From: Cyanobacteria bacterium SZAS-4 | GTDB taxonomy: Bacteria; Cyanobacteriota; Vampirovibrionia; Obscuribacterales; Obscuribacteraceae | Length of the DNA: 64,000 nucleotides | Assembly: GCA_018266255.1 (NCBI GenBank) | Contig: JAFEAT010000012.1 | Location: forward strand, 86,420-150,419 | Direction of reading: 5' to 3' | Shown: positions 26,995-35,404 of the stretch, piece by piece | Numbering within the stretch: the stretch's first letter is position 1 | Layout of the letters: every line of letters begins with the position of its first letter | Translations under genes and position numbers: made by a program | The notes under the pieces: model-generated | What the model was told of the DNA's origin: nothing | The model's database searches: none | Seen by the model: the letters and a program-made list of their open reading frames with translations, nothing else

Positions 26995-28971
26995 ATGAGT
27001 GCAACCATGACCGATGTTATTTGGCAACCCAAGGGCGAATACCTCAACAGCCGCGTCGCTGACTTCATAAAGAAGGAAGGGCTGAAGGATTGGCAGGACC
27101 TTATCAAGAAGTCTTCGGAAGATACCGAGTGGTTCTGGAAAGCCGCGACTGATTACATGGGTTTCCAATGGTCGCGTCCTTACGACCAATTAATAGATCA
27201 GTCAGGTGGGTTTCCGTGGACGAAATGGTTTGTCGGCGGCGAAATGAATATCGCTGCCAACTGTCTCGATTGGCAGATGGAGGCTGGTAAAAAAGTCGGT
27301 TCCAGAACAAGCGTAGGTAAAGACCATATCGCGTTGATCTGGCAGGGAGAAGACGGTCAGAGTTCCAAGTTGACTTATGGCGAACTGAATGAAATGTCTG
27401 GCAAAGTGGCTGCCGTGCTCGCCAAGTTGGATGTTAAAGCTGGTGATGCGGTTGGTATCTATATGCCGATGGTACCAGAAGTGGTGGCGGTGCTATTTGG
27501 TTGCCTGAAAGCTGGCGCAGTCGCGGTGCCCGTGTTCAGTGGCTATGGCGCTCACGCTCTCGTCGCGCGTATGGAAGATTCCGAAGCGAAAATTCTCTTC
27601 ACTGCTGATTTTGGCAAGCGAAAAGGAAAGTTGATTCCGATCAAAAATGATGTCGACGATGCCGCGACAAAATTGCCTGGACTCAAGCATGTAGTCGTGC
27701 TCAAGCACGTCGGCAACGAGATCAACTGGGTTGAAGGAAGAGACATCTGGTTTAACGATGTGGTCGATGCTGCCACTCCAGCTCCAACTAAATTGGATTT
27801 GCCGGCAGAGCATCCATCAATGTATCTCTACACCTCAGGTACGACAGGTAAGCCGAAAGGTTGTGTGCACACTCACGCCGGTGCGCTTGCTCAAATCGGA
27901 AAAGAACTCGGATTCACATATGACGTTCAACCAGAAGATGTTTTCTTCTGGGTTTCTGACATCGGCTGGATGATGGGTCCATGGGAGATGATCGGCGTTA
28001 CTTTCTGGGGCGGCACTATCGTTATTTTCGAGGGTGCGCCAACGCATCCGGCGCCGGATATCTTATGGGAAATTGTCGAAAAACATAAAGTCACTACGTT
28101 AGGAATTAGCCCAACTGCAATTCGCAGCTTGCGCACTTTTGGTGATGAATGGATTCACAAGCACGATTTGAGCAAGTTGAGAATGCTCGGATCCACAGGC
28201 GAAGCTTGGGATGAAGACAGTTACATGTGGTACTTCAACAACGTTGGCGGCAAACGTTGCCCGATTATGAACATCTCGGGTGGAACGGAACTAGTCGGCT
28301 GTTTGCTGATGCCACTACCTTTGATGCCGATCAAAGCTTGCTCACTTGGAAGCGCCGGTCTGGCAATGGACGTCGACGTTTTCGATGAAGAGGGCAACAG
28401 TGTCAAAAATGCAATCGGACATCTGGTCTGCAAAAAGCCTGCTCCGTCGATGACAAAAGGGTTTTTGAAAGATCCTGACCGCTACATCGAAACTTACTTC
28501 AGCAAATTTCCTGGAGTTTGGTATCACGGTGATTGGGCCAAAGTGGATCCCGATGGTGCGTTCTTCTTGTTCGGACGTTCCGATGACACGGTTAAAGTCG
28601 CTGGCAAGAGGGTTGGACCTGGCGAAGTTGAATCGGTGTTGGTAGAGCATGCGAAAGTGGCCGAAGCTGCCGTTATCGGTGTGCCGCACGAAATCAAAGG
28701 CGATGCGCTGGTTTGTTTCGTTGTGCTCAATCCAAATGTAGCCGAGTCAAAAGAACTGGAGAAGGAATTGCGCTATATGGTAGGAGACAGGCTCGGTGCA
28801 GTTCTCAGACCTGAAATCATTCACTTCGTGCCCACTTTGCCGAAGACGCGATCTGGCAAAATTGTTCGAGCCACAATTCGTCGTCGTTACTTAGGCGAAC
28901 CAGTCGGAGATTTGTCATCAGTCGAAAACCCTGATGCCATCGAGTCGATCAAACCACTTTCCAAAATCTGA
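26995..28971 (+). CDS. AMP-forming acyl-CoA synthetase (acetyl-CoA synthetase-like)
   Basis: 658 residues. Activates a short carboxylic acid to acyl-AMP and then acyl-CoA. The P-loop-like TSGTTGKPKG is at 280-289, the adenine site at STGEAWDEDSYMWY, the hinge region at YHGDWAKVDPDG and GRSDDTVKVAGKR, and the catalytic Lys622 in RSGKIVR, which is the residue controlled by acetylation in Acs. The length and an N-terminal ~80-residue ACS-N domain fit acetyl/propionyl-CoA synthetases. The ATG at 26995 is preferred over a TTG at 26980. Together with phosphoketolase (53210-55648) it would link acetyl units to acetyl-CoA. Confidence 0.9.
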   Translation: MSATMTDVIWQPKGEYLNSRVADFIKKEGLKDWQDLIKKSSEDTEWFWKAATDYMGFQWSRPYDQLIDQSGGFPWTKWFVGGEMNIAANCLDWQMEAGKKVGSRTSVGKDHIALIWQGEDGQSSKLTYGELNEMSGKVAAVLAKLDVKAGDAVGIYMPMVPEVVAVLFGCLKAGAVAVPVFSGYGAHALVARMEDSEAKILFTADFGKRKGKLIPIKNDVDDAATKLPGLKHVVVLKHVGNEINWVEGRDIWFNDVVDAATPAPTKLDLPAEHPSMYLYTSGTTGKPKGCVHTHAGALAQIGKELGFTYDVQPEDVFFWVSDIGWMMGPWEMIGVTFWGGTIVIFEGAPTHPAPDILWEIVEKHKVTTLGISPTAIRSLRTFGDEWIHKHDLSKLRMLGSTGEAWDEDSYMWYFNNVGGKRCPIMNISGGTELVGCLLMPLPLMPIKACSLGSAGLAMDVDVFDEEGNSVKNAIGHLVCKKPAPSMTKGFLKDPDRYIETYFSKFPGVWYHGDWAKVDPDGAFFLFGRSDDTVKVAGKRVGPGEVESVLVEHAKVAEAAVIGVPHEIKGDALVCFVVLNPNVAESKELEKELRYMVGDRLGAVLRPEIIHFVPTLPKTRSGKIVRATIRRRYLGEPVGDLSSVENPDAIESIKPLSKI

Positions 28972-29041
28972 TAGGATTCTTCGCCGAATCCGACTCGGAA
29001 TAGTTTTGTGGAATTTGATTGGAAATTTTCTCGCACATTAA

Positions 29042-29222
29042 AGAGCGGGGTATGTCCTTTCAGGGCGATATCCCTGTTTGTGTTAAGCAAAAAACGCGGG
29101 TTTTTGATTGTCTTAAAATGCTTTGTGCGCGGTTGATTTCGGAAACGACGAAGTCCTGAAACCGTGATGTAATATAACTTCATTAAGCTCTGGATTAGCG
29201 CCACCAGGGATATACCCGCTCT
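29042..29222. ncRNA. Candidate structured RNA (long-range inverted repeat)
   Basis: AGAGCGGG-G-TATGTCC (29042-29057) pairs with GGATATACCCGCTCT (29208-29222): 8 bp, one bulged G, then 7 bp including one G-U. The enclosed ~150 bases contain further complementary pieces (CAGGG/CCCTG at 29061-29076; CTTAA..TG with CATTAAG). A 181-base rod closed by a terminal stem is the size and architecture of 6S RNA, but I cannot confirm a 6S bubble and either strand is possible. There is no reading frame with a good start inside. Confidence 0.35.
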
Positions 29223-29267
29223 CTAATGTTTTCAGTGCGCGTCGATAATTTGCGTACACTTTGTGCC

Positions 29268-29287
29268 ACGAATTTGAGAAAATTCGT
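29268..29287 (+). terminator. Perfect small hairpin in intergenic region
   Basis: ACGAATTT pairs with AAATTCGT across a GAGA loop (8 bp). CUUU follows, a weak U-tract. It could end the candidate RNA at 29042-29222 or the upstream synthetase transcript. Confidence 0.35.
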
Positions 29288-29376
29288 CTTTACCATAGAC
29301 TTGCTTACTATATTTGTCTCCATCCATCGCAATCGATCATCCTTCTTTCAAGGCGGTCTTCGCGTGTGTATTTACT

Positions 29377-29424
29377 AATTGTTGGAATTCTCGGTGGTAA
29401 TGCAGTTTTCTGCATACAACAATT
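29377..29424 (+). promoter_or_regulatory. Nested inverted repeat in the leader of the zincin gene
   Basis: Outer arms AATTGTTG (29377-29384) and CAACAATT (29417-29424) enclose an inner hairpin ATGCAG-TTTT-CTGCAT (29400-29415). It lies 68 bases before the start at 29492. It could be an operator or an mRNA structure that controls the gene. Confidence 0.4.
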
Positions 29425-29491
29425 TCACAAGTTTTCCGTACAGTGTCCGAGCCCACAAATATTTACTGAGACATGAATCGGGAGAAAGATC

Positions 29492-31912
29492 ATGGCTACT
29501 AATGATGCGCTCATTTCCAAGGCGGTTGACGATGCGAAAAACGCAAAACCAAATGACGCTTCCGCACCGCAGCATATCCTCGATGATATTTACGATATTA
29601 AGACTCGTGACCGAGGTGATGCAAACCGCCTGAAGAGCGATTACACCGCTTTGTCCAATGCTCTGCATGAGCAGGGACTATTGCCAGGTTTAGTAATCAG
29701 CGACTCTAATGCTGGCAGTCTTACTGTCACCAATGAAGATGGCAAGGTGCAAATTCTCGATGCAAGTGCATTTGGCAAGAAGTTGAATGATCCGAAAAAA
29801 TCGGGTGGCGATTCAGGACCAGGTTCCGACATTCCCAATCCGAAGCAATTGCCTGAGCGCAATCATGGTGGAGATGGTTCGGTTGACCCAGTTACTCGCG
29901 ATAACCTCGGTCGCGTTACGCAAATTACCAACGCTGACGGATCCGTTACTACCGTTGAATACGAAGGACTCTTGGACAAGTCACCTAACAAAGTTACTAC
30001 GATCAAGAAAGATGGCACGACCTATACTTACGAGAAGACCGGAACCAACTGGGCTGAGACAACGCAGCCAGTGGGCGGTGCCCCGGTCGTCAACACGAAT
30101 GTTGATTGGGTGCAAGTTTCAAATACAGGCGATGTCTCCACCAAAGATGGCAGCGTCACTCAAGTTTTTCATGCTAACGGAAGTGTCGATGTCGCGACTC
30201 AGAAGGACGGCGGACCTACGACTAGGGCTCACTATCAATATGGTCCCGATGGTCAGCTGACTTCAGTTACTCGCACCAATCCAGATGGATCGACTGACAC
30301 TTTTAACAGCAGTAAGTTTTTTGGATGGCAGATGACGTCTTATGATGCTAACCATCAAGTCATCGATCGTTCGCCAGCCTCGAATGTAGTGGTTAACGCT
30401 GATGGTGGCATTAGTTACGACTCGGGTAATGCTCACGTAGATATCGAAGGCTACGGAGCCAAACACGTGACTGAGACGACAAGCTACGGAACGTATGAGC
30501 AGAGCTTCGATCCGTCGGGCAAGCTAACTACAGTCGTGCGGACAGATAACACCACTGGCAAGACTGAGTTGATCAGTTATATCAAAGACGGTGAAGGAAA
30601 GCTGATCGTATTTGATACCAACAATCCTGATAGCTACTCTAACTATGATGTACAAATCAATTCTGATGGTTCATACAGCTATCAAGTCAAAGGCATTGAG
30701 ATCGACCATGGTGTCGATTTTACTAAAGACGGTCTGAAACAGCTTCCGGTCGACCCTGACTTTGCTGAAGTTGCGACAGAAAATGGAGTCAACGTCACTC
30801 GCTCGGTAGTTGATGGAAAAATTCAATACGAGTACAGCGTTGAAGTAGACGGTGAGCATCTAGTACTGTTGACGAGCGAAGGACCGGCTGAAGCCGACGC
30901 GCACAGCTTGGAAGAGTTGCGAGATGAAAAATTGTCTGAAGTCGAAGAGGACTACAACGTCAATTTTGGTAAGGACGGTCAAACTACAGACGTTGATGGA
31001 GAGCAAGTTCCACTGAGGACGCCTAACTTGGGTCAGGTGTATGGTGTCGAATCAGCACTGGCTCGTTCGCAACCAGATGTGGTGACAGCAAGTGGCAAAC
31101 CTTTAGAAGTTGACTTCACTGCCGTGCAAGGCGAGAACGATAATAAGGGCGGCTTTGCAGATGGATCTAGAGTTGTGCTTGAGCCGAACGGAGGAGATGA
31201 TACTCCCGATCAAGTCATGCGAGTGTTTATGCATGAACTCGCTCACAATGGACAACATCGTTTATATGGCGACGACGAAACTTTCCGCACTGCTTACGCT
31301 GCTCAATTTGGCTTTGTCAAAGTCGGTGATGACTGGCTTTTGCAGACAAAGGATGGGCGCTATCTCAAGTCTATACCCGGTGAGGGTGGTGTCGGTAGCA
31401 GTGGCTGGATGCTCACCGACAAAGACGGGAATCCGATCGATGCAAACGGCAACCCTTCAAGTAATCCGCAAAAATTTACTAACGACGAAGCCCGAGATCT
31501 TGCACTAGTTCGCCCCGCTAGCGGTTATTTCCCAAATCCTGCTGAGGCAGGTGCTGAAGCCACTTCCAAATTCCGCGGTGGAGAGCAAAGTCGCGCTGAG
31601 TTTCTCGCAAGCAATCCAGATACTTATGCCGTAGCAAAGCAAGTAGATCAGCTCGACATAAACAAAACATACGGACTCGATGCTAACGGTCAACCGAAAT
31701 ACATTAGAAATCCAGACGGAATACTTGTTGCAAACACACCTGAGAACCAAGCCGCGGTCAAAGAGTTTGAAGATTCCGTTACTTCTGGAAGTTTTGGTGG
31801 AGTTGCTGGAGGACTTGGTGGCAACGGACAGAAGATCGAGCCTAAAGGCTTTGGTCTCGTCGATTTGAAGCCCGGAGTCGATTACATGCCTGCAATGGAA
31901 AAGGCTGGTTGA
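29492..31912 (+). CDS. YD/RHS-like repeat protein with C-terminal HExxH metallopeptidase domain
   Basis: 806 residues, GGGAGA seven bases before the ATG. Residues ~1-60 are a helical N-terminus with no signal peptide. From ~125 to ~420 there are beta repeats of YD/RHS type, e.g. DNLGRVTQITNADGSVTTVEY and GPDGQLTSVTRTNPDGSTDTF. The last part holds a zincin site, HELAHNGQH (His581, Glu582, His585), and later EAGAEA (~682-690), whose Glu could be the third zinc ligand, as in anthrax-lethal-factor-like zincins. RHS-type shells that carry a C-terminal enzyme are typical of polymorphic toxins. No immunity gene or secretion marker is evident. The family is not one I can name. Function as a toxin or envelope protease is inference. 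Confidence 0.8.
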   Translation: MATNDALISKAVDDAKNAKPNDASAPQHILDDIYDIKTRDRGDANRLKSDYTALSNALHEQGLLPGLVISDSNAGSLTVTNEDGKVQILDASAFGKKLNDPKKSGGDSGPGSDIPNPKQLPERNHGGDGSVDPVTRDNLGRVTQITNADGSVTTVEYEGLLDKSPNKVTTIKKDGTTYTYEKTGTNWAETTQPVGGAPVVNTNVDWVQVSNTGDVSTKDGSVTQVFHANGSVDVATQKDGGPTTRAHYQYGPDGQLTSVTRTNPDGSTDTFNSSKFFGWQMTSYDANHQVIDRSPASNVVVNADGGISYDSGNAHVDIEGYGAKHVTETTSYGTYEQSFDPSGKLTTVVRTDNTTGKTELISYIKDGEGKLIVFDTNNPDSYSNYDVQINSDGSYSYQVKGIEIDHGVDFTKDGLKQLPVDPDFAEVATENGVNVTRSVVDGKIQYEYSVEVDGEHLVLLTSEGPAEADAHSLEELRDEKLSEVEEDYNVNFGKDGQTTDVDGEQVPLRTPNLGQVYGVESALARSQPDVVTASGKPLEVDFTAVQGENDNKGGFADGSRVVLEPNGGDDTPDQVMRVFMHELAHNGQHRLYGDDETFRTAYAAQFGFVKVGDDWLLQTKDGRYLKSIPGEGGVGSSGWMLTDKDGNPIDANGNPSSNPQKFTNDEARDLALVRPASGYFPNPAEAGAEATSKFRGGEQSRAEFLASNPDTYAVAKQVDQLDINKTYGLDANGQPKYIRNPDGILVANTPENQAAVKEFEDSVTSGSFGGVAGGLGGNGQKIEPKGFGLVDLKPGVDYMPAMEKAG

Positions 31913-32052
31913 GCATCGTCGGTCAGATTTATTCGCGTTAACCTTCCTGTGCAATGTCATGTGGAGTAGGCGATAATGCAAACAGGTGTGAATGGTCGCT
32001 CGTTTGAAGCTCTGCTGCACCTGATCGGCGATTGTTGGAGCCAGGAGACGGT

Positions 32053-32724
32053 ATGAGTACAAGTCGATTTTTGCTAGGGTTACTTGCGCTCGGAGCAATC
32101 CAGAACACTGCGTCCGCCCCTGTGGCTTTCGCTGAAGAGACGTTGCGCGCTGATGTCCCTCGTCTTGATACCAGACCCGTACAGAAGCGTGCTCCGCTAT
32201 CGGGTAGCGTCAGTGTGCAAGCAAATCACAAGCTTCCGGCGCCAGTGGTTGCTCGTAAACCGGCGCCAATTGCTCAGCCTAAGACAGTGGTCTCGGTTGC
32301 GCCACAGCGTGCACCTTTGACCGCCTCTGCCAACAGTTTTGGAGGCGTTCCGATGCAGGGCGCTCTCGACCGCAATCCCTACATGCGTGGATATACCGGA
32401 TTCAATCCTTATGCTATGCGCGCTCAACAGATGCATCAGATGATGCAGCAGCAGGCACAGAAGAAATGGACGAACCCTGATGACGCACCATATCGTTGGG
32501 GGCAATGCGGCACTGGTGGTTACTATGACACCACCGGCACATACAAAGGTCCCATGGTCTGGGGCGATAAGCTCGCTTCGTACGGTGGACGCTTCTTCGA
32601 TGGCACGCCAGTTCCCAAAGGCGAAGTGAAGGTTAATCAGATGGGTCACATCTGGTGGCAAAATCAATTATCGACTAACTTCGTCAAGCAAGAAGAGTTG
32701 CGTAAGAAAGGCTTGCCGTATTAA
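32053..32724 (+). CDS. Secreted hypothetical protein
   Basis: 223 residues from the ATG at 32053, with AGGAGA upstream. Signal peptide ~1-27 (FLLGLLALGAIQNTASAPVAFA). A Pro/Ala/Arg-rich middle (RAPLSG, KPAPIAQPK) precedes a Met/Gln-rich stretch (QQMHQMMQQQAQ) and a C-terminal domain with repeated Trp and Gly (YRWGQCGTGGYYD). No known motif. Its last 4 bases overlap the end of ftsY on the other strand. Confidence 0.7.
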   Translation: MSTSRFLLGLLALGAIQNTASAPVAFAEETLRADVPRLDTRPVQKRAPLSGSVSVQANHKLPAPVVARKPAPIAQPKTVVSVAPQRAPLTASANSFGGVPMQGALDRNPYMRGYTGFNPYAMRAQQMHQMMQQQAQKKWTNPDDAPYRWGQCGTGGYYDTTGTYKGPMVWGDKLASYGGRFFDGTPVPKGEVKVNQMGHIWWQNQLSTNFVKQEELRKKGLPY

Positions 32725-33809
32725 GCAAACAGCGCTTCGATAAATAGATTCGGTTCGAAGTCTCTCAGATCGTCCATCTGCTCGCCCAATCCAATCAATT
32801 TGACTGGAATTTTTAGTTCGCGTGCAACACTGAATACGACACCACCTTTTGCGCTGCCGTCTAACTTAGTCAAGATCACGCCAGTCAGGGGGCAGACTTC
32901 GGTGAATACTTTCGCCTGTTGCAAGCCGTTCTGACCGATCGATGCATCTAGCACGAGGAGCGATTCTAGAGGTTTGTCGCCTGCGTGTTTTTCGACCACT
33001 CCACGCACTTTCTTCAACTCGGACATGAGATTTGCTTTGTTGTGCAATCTGCCTGCGGTATCGATCACCAATACATCGTAGTTTTCGTCTTTGGCTCGTT
33101 GAATAGCCTGGAACACAACTGCACCCGGGTCTGAGCCGTCTTGCAAACGCACGATATCAACGCCGGCTCTGCCTGCCCAAATTTCCAATTGAGTTTCTGC
33201 GGCCGCTCTGAATGTGTCGGCGGCCGCCATCAATACCTTCTTCCCTTCCTGTTTAAAGCGCCAGGCAAGTTTGCCGATGCTGGTTGTTTTGCCTGTGCCG
33301 TTCACACCCACAACCATGTAGATGTTGAGTACACCTGGCTTGTAATTCAACTTGTATGTAGGAATGTCTGCCAGCATTGTCGTGAATTCTGACTTCAAAA
33401 ATGATTCGACATCTTTGCTGTTCCAATTCTTTGCTTTCGCTTCTTTGCGCAAATGAGAGCACAGTAGTTCTACTGTTGGCAGTCCAAGATCGGCTCTAAT
33501 CAGCTTTTCTTCAATGTCTTCGAGATAATCTTCATCAATGGCGCGCGTAGGAGCTGGTGGCGCAGGTGGTGCTACCGGTGCTACTGGTGCCGCTGGTTGT
33601 TGTGATTGGTTTGAACCTGAATTTATCCCCGCCAGTTCCTGAACGGGAGTTTCGCTATCAGGTGCTCTGTCGACGACCGAGTCTACAACGGCAGTTTTCG
33701 TTCGTGCTAAAGCCGTTTTGAGCTTTCCGAGAGTTGCGCCCCACCAGGTTTTGCCTTGCTCCGGTGCTTGTTCTTGCCCTTGTTGTACTTCGTTTTCTTC
33801 GCTGCTCAT
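32721..33809 (-). CDS. ftsY: Signal recognition particle receptor FtsY
   Basis: 362 residues. A short acidic and Pro/Ala-rich N-terminal region (~1-90) precedes the NG domain. GTPase motifs: GVNGTGKTT (G1), DTFRAAAETQLE, DTAGRLHNK (G3) and TKLDGSAKGG (G4). It docks SRP-ribosome complexes at the membrane for co-translational insertion. It lies six bases after nusB and is read with it. Confidence 0.97.
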   Translation of the reverse strand: MSSEENEVQQGQEQAPEQGKTWWGATLGKLKTALARTKTAVVDSVVDRAPDSETPVQELAGINSGSNQSQQPAAPVAPVAPPAPPAPTRAIDEDYLEDIEEKLIRADLGLPTVELLCSHLRKEAKAKNWNSKDVESFLKSEFTTMLADIPTYKLNYKPGVLNIYMVVGVNGTGKTTSIGKLAWRFKQEGKKVLMAAADTFRAAAETQLEIWAGRAGVDIVRLQDGSDPGAVVFQAIQRAKDENYDVLVIDTAGRLHNKANLMSELKKVRGVVEKHAGDKPLESLLVLDASIGQNGLQQAKVFTEVCPLTGVILTKLDGSAKGGVVFSVARELKIPVKLIGLGEQMDDLRDFEPNLFIEALFA

Positions 33810-33815
33810 AGTCTT

Positions 33816-34667
33816 TTACAGTTTGCTCAAACTCTCGTCGTCGACGTTGGCATCAGTGGTTGTGCGGTCTTTGAACGCGCCTTTGAGGCGGAAGTGTTTC
33901 GCTTCTTCAGACAAGTCTGACAGTACACCGTTGATGAACTTGGCTGCTTTCTCGTCGGCAAAACGATGTGCGAGTTCGACGGCTTCGCTAATAGCCACGT
34001 TCACAGGTACTTCATCAATGAAGAATGCTTCGGCGCAGGCCAGTCTCAGAATGTCACGGTCGATGCTGACCATGCGATCTACATTCCATTTCGCTTTGGC
34101 AAATTTGATAAATTCATCAATCTCTTTGCGGTGCTCGACATAGACAGTGATCAGCAACACGAGGAAATCGCGAATGTCGCTCTTGTCGTTCTTCGGAATA
34201 TGGCTTTGTCCGGCGTGACCGCAATTTTTGCATTCTACGATTATTGGAGTGGTGCCTTCCAGCAACTGTAGGTCTGGAACATCGAGCGCTTCAGCTGCGA
34301 AGTTGAGAGCGCGGTCTAACTTTTCAACGGCTTCCTTCAGCTGCCCTGTTGTCACAGGCACTGAACGAAAATCATCCACCGCATCTTTATTACGCGGATG
34401 GTCGAATTCGATATCGGCGAGCGACTGAGCGCAATTGAGTAGAATAGCGTTCGCATCAGCAAGATTCTGTTTTGCGTAATCGCAAAGCATCCTCACTGAC
34501 TTCGAAACAATGATGTCTAGTTCTTGTTTTTCAAGTTTTTCGCGTTCTTTTGGAAGCTGCGGCATGACAATTACCGCTAGTTCTCGCGCTATTCTGCGTC
34601 CTGTTGCCACTTGTTTTACCGATGAGAGTTCGCGCCACAAGCCACAGTGCTTGTTCTTCCGACCCAT
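33816..34667 (-). CDS. nusB: Transcription antitermination factor NusB, expanded
   Basis: 283 residues from the ATG at 34667 (a GTG nine bases upstream is possible), about twice the common bacterial length. The N-terminal helix has TGRRIARELAV. The C-terminal NusB core is clear: WNVDRMVSIDRDILRLACAEAFF, then VPVNVAISEAVELAHRFADEKAAKFINGVL. Between them is an insertion of ~120 residues containing ECKNCGH. NusB binds boxA RNA with NusE for rRNA antitermination. ftsY follows at 6 bases. The divergent rsmD starts 87 bases away. Confidence 0.9.
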   Translation of the reverse strand: MGRKNKHCGLWRELSSVKQVATGRRIARELAVIVMPQLPKEREKLEKQELDIIVSKSVRMLCDYAKQNLADANAILLNCAQSLADIEFDHPRNKDAVDDFRSVPVTTGQLKEAVEKLDRALNFAAEALDVPDLQLLEGTTPIIVECKNCGHAGQSHIPKNDKSDIRDFLVLLITVYVEHRKEIDEFIKFAKAKWNVDRMVSIDRDILRLACAEAFFIDEVPVNVAISEAVELAHRFADEKAAKFINGVLSDLSEEAKHFRLKGAFKDRTTTDANVDDESLSKL

Positions 34668-34754
34668 AGATGTCACATGTTACCATGGCGACCCACACGC
34701 GAACGATTTCGCCGTTATTGCTTAAAGTGTCGAAAAGGAAATTAGCACCAAATC

Positions 34755-35318
34755 ATGCGCATTACAGGTGGAGAAGCTAGAGGGCGCTTGGTCCCCAGCC
34801 CTGAAGGGCTGGCTGTTCGACCCACTGCTTCCAAAATCAGGCAGGCATTTTTTAACATTTTGCAAGGGAAAGTCGGTCAGTGCGATTTTCTTGATGTCTT
34901 CGCCGGAACCGGGTTGATGGGCTTGGAAGCGCTCAGCCGAGGAGCGAATTCGCTGGTCTCTATCGAAGCTGAACGTCGTATGGCAAGAGCACTTGAAGAC
35001 AGTTTGAAGGCGCTCGGCTTTGACGGAGAAGTAATCTGTGGCGACTATCGACATATTCTGTCGACCTTGCCGCCGCTAAAGTTCGATATCGTCTTTGCAG
35101 ATCCACCGTACAAAACAAATTATCCCAACGGAGTGGTGGAGATGGTCGAACTTCATGACTTGCTAAAATCGGAAGGAATTTTGGCGATCGAGCACAAGCG
35201 CGATTTTCGATTCGATCAACCGAAAGGATCGCTGAAAGTCTACGACCGTCGTCAGTATGGGCAAACAGCGATTTCGTTCTTTCGCATGCAGAGCGGTGAA
35301 GCTGATATCCTAAGGTAG
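34755..35318 (+). CDS. rsmD: 16S rRNA (guanine966-N2)-methyltransferase RsmD
   Basis: 187 residues, the usual length. Begins MRITGGEARGRLV with RPTASKIRQAFFNIL. AdoMet-binding loop DVFAGTGLMGLEALSRGA and catalytic DPPY (FADPPYKTN) are present. It methylates the N2 of G966 in 16S rRNA during 30S assembly. Confidence 0.95.
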   Translation: MRITGGEARGRLVPSPEGLAVRPTASKIRQAFFNILQGKVGQCDFLDVFAGTGLMGLEALSRGANSLVSIEAERRMARALEDSLKALGFDGEVICGDYRHILSTLPPLKFDIVFADPPYKTNYPNGVVEMVELHDLLKSEGILAIEHKRDFRFDQPKGSLKVYDRRQYGQTAISFFRMQSGEADILR

Positions 35319-35404
35319 TCTGTGCAGGAAGCTGCGCGACTGAGCTCAGGTGTTTTGGCGCGATGCCTGGTGGCGTTGCTGAGAATTAGAAAGGTCACGA
35401 AAAT

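Noticed and set aside
26830..27189. Minus-strand frame of 119 codons
   Set aside because: It is antisense to the 5' part of the acyl-CoA synthetase gene and has no family match or ribosome-binding site.
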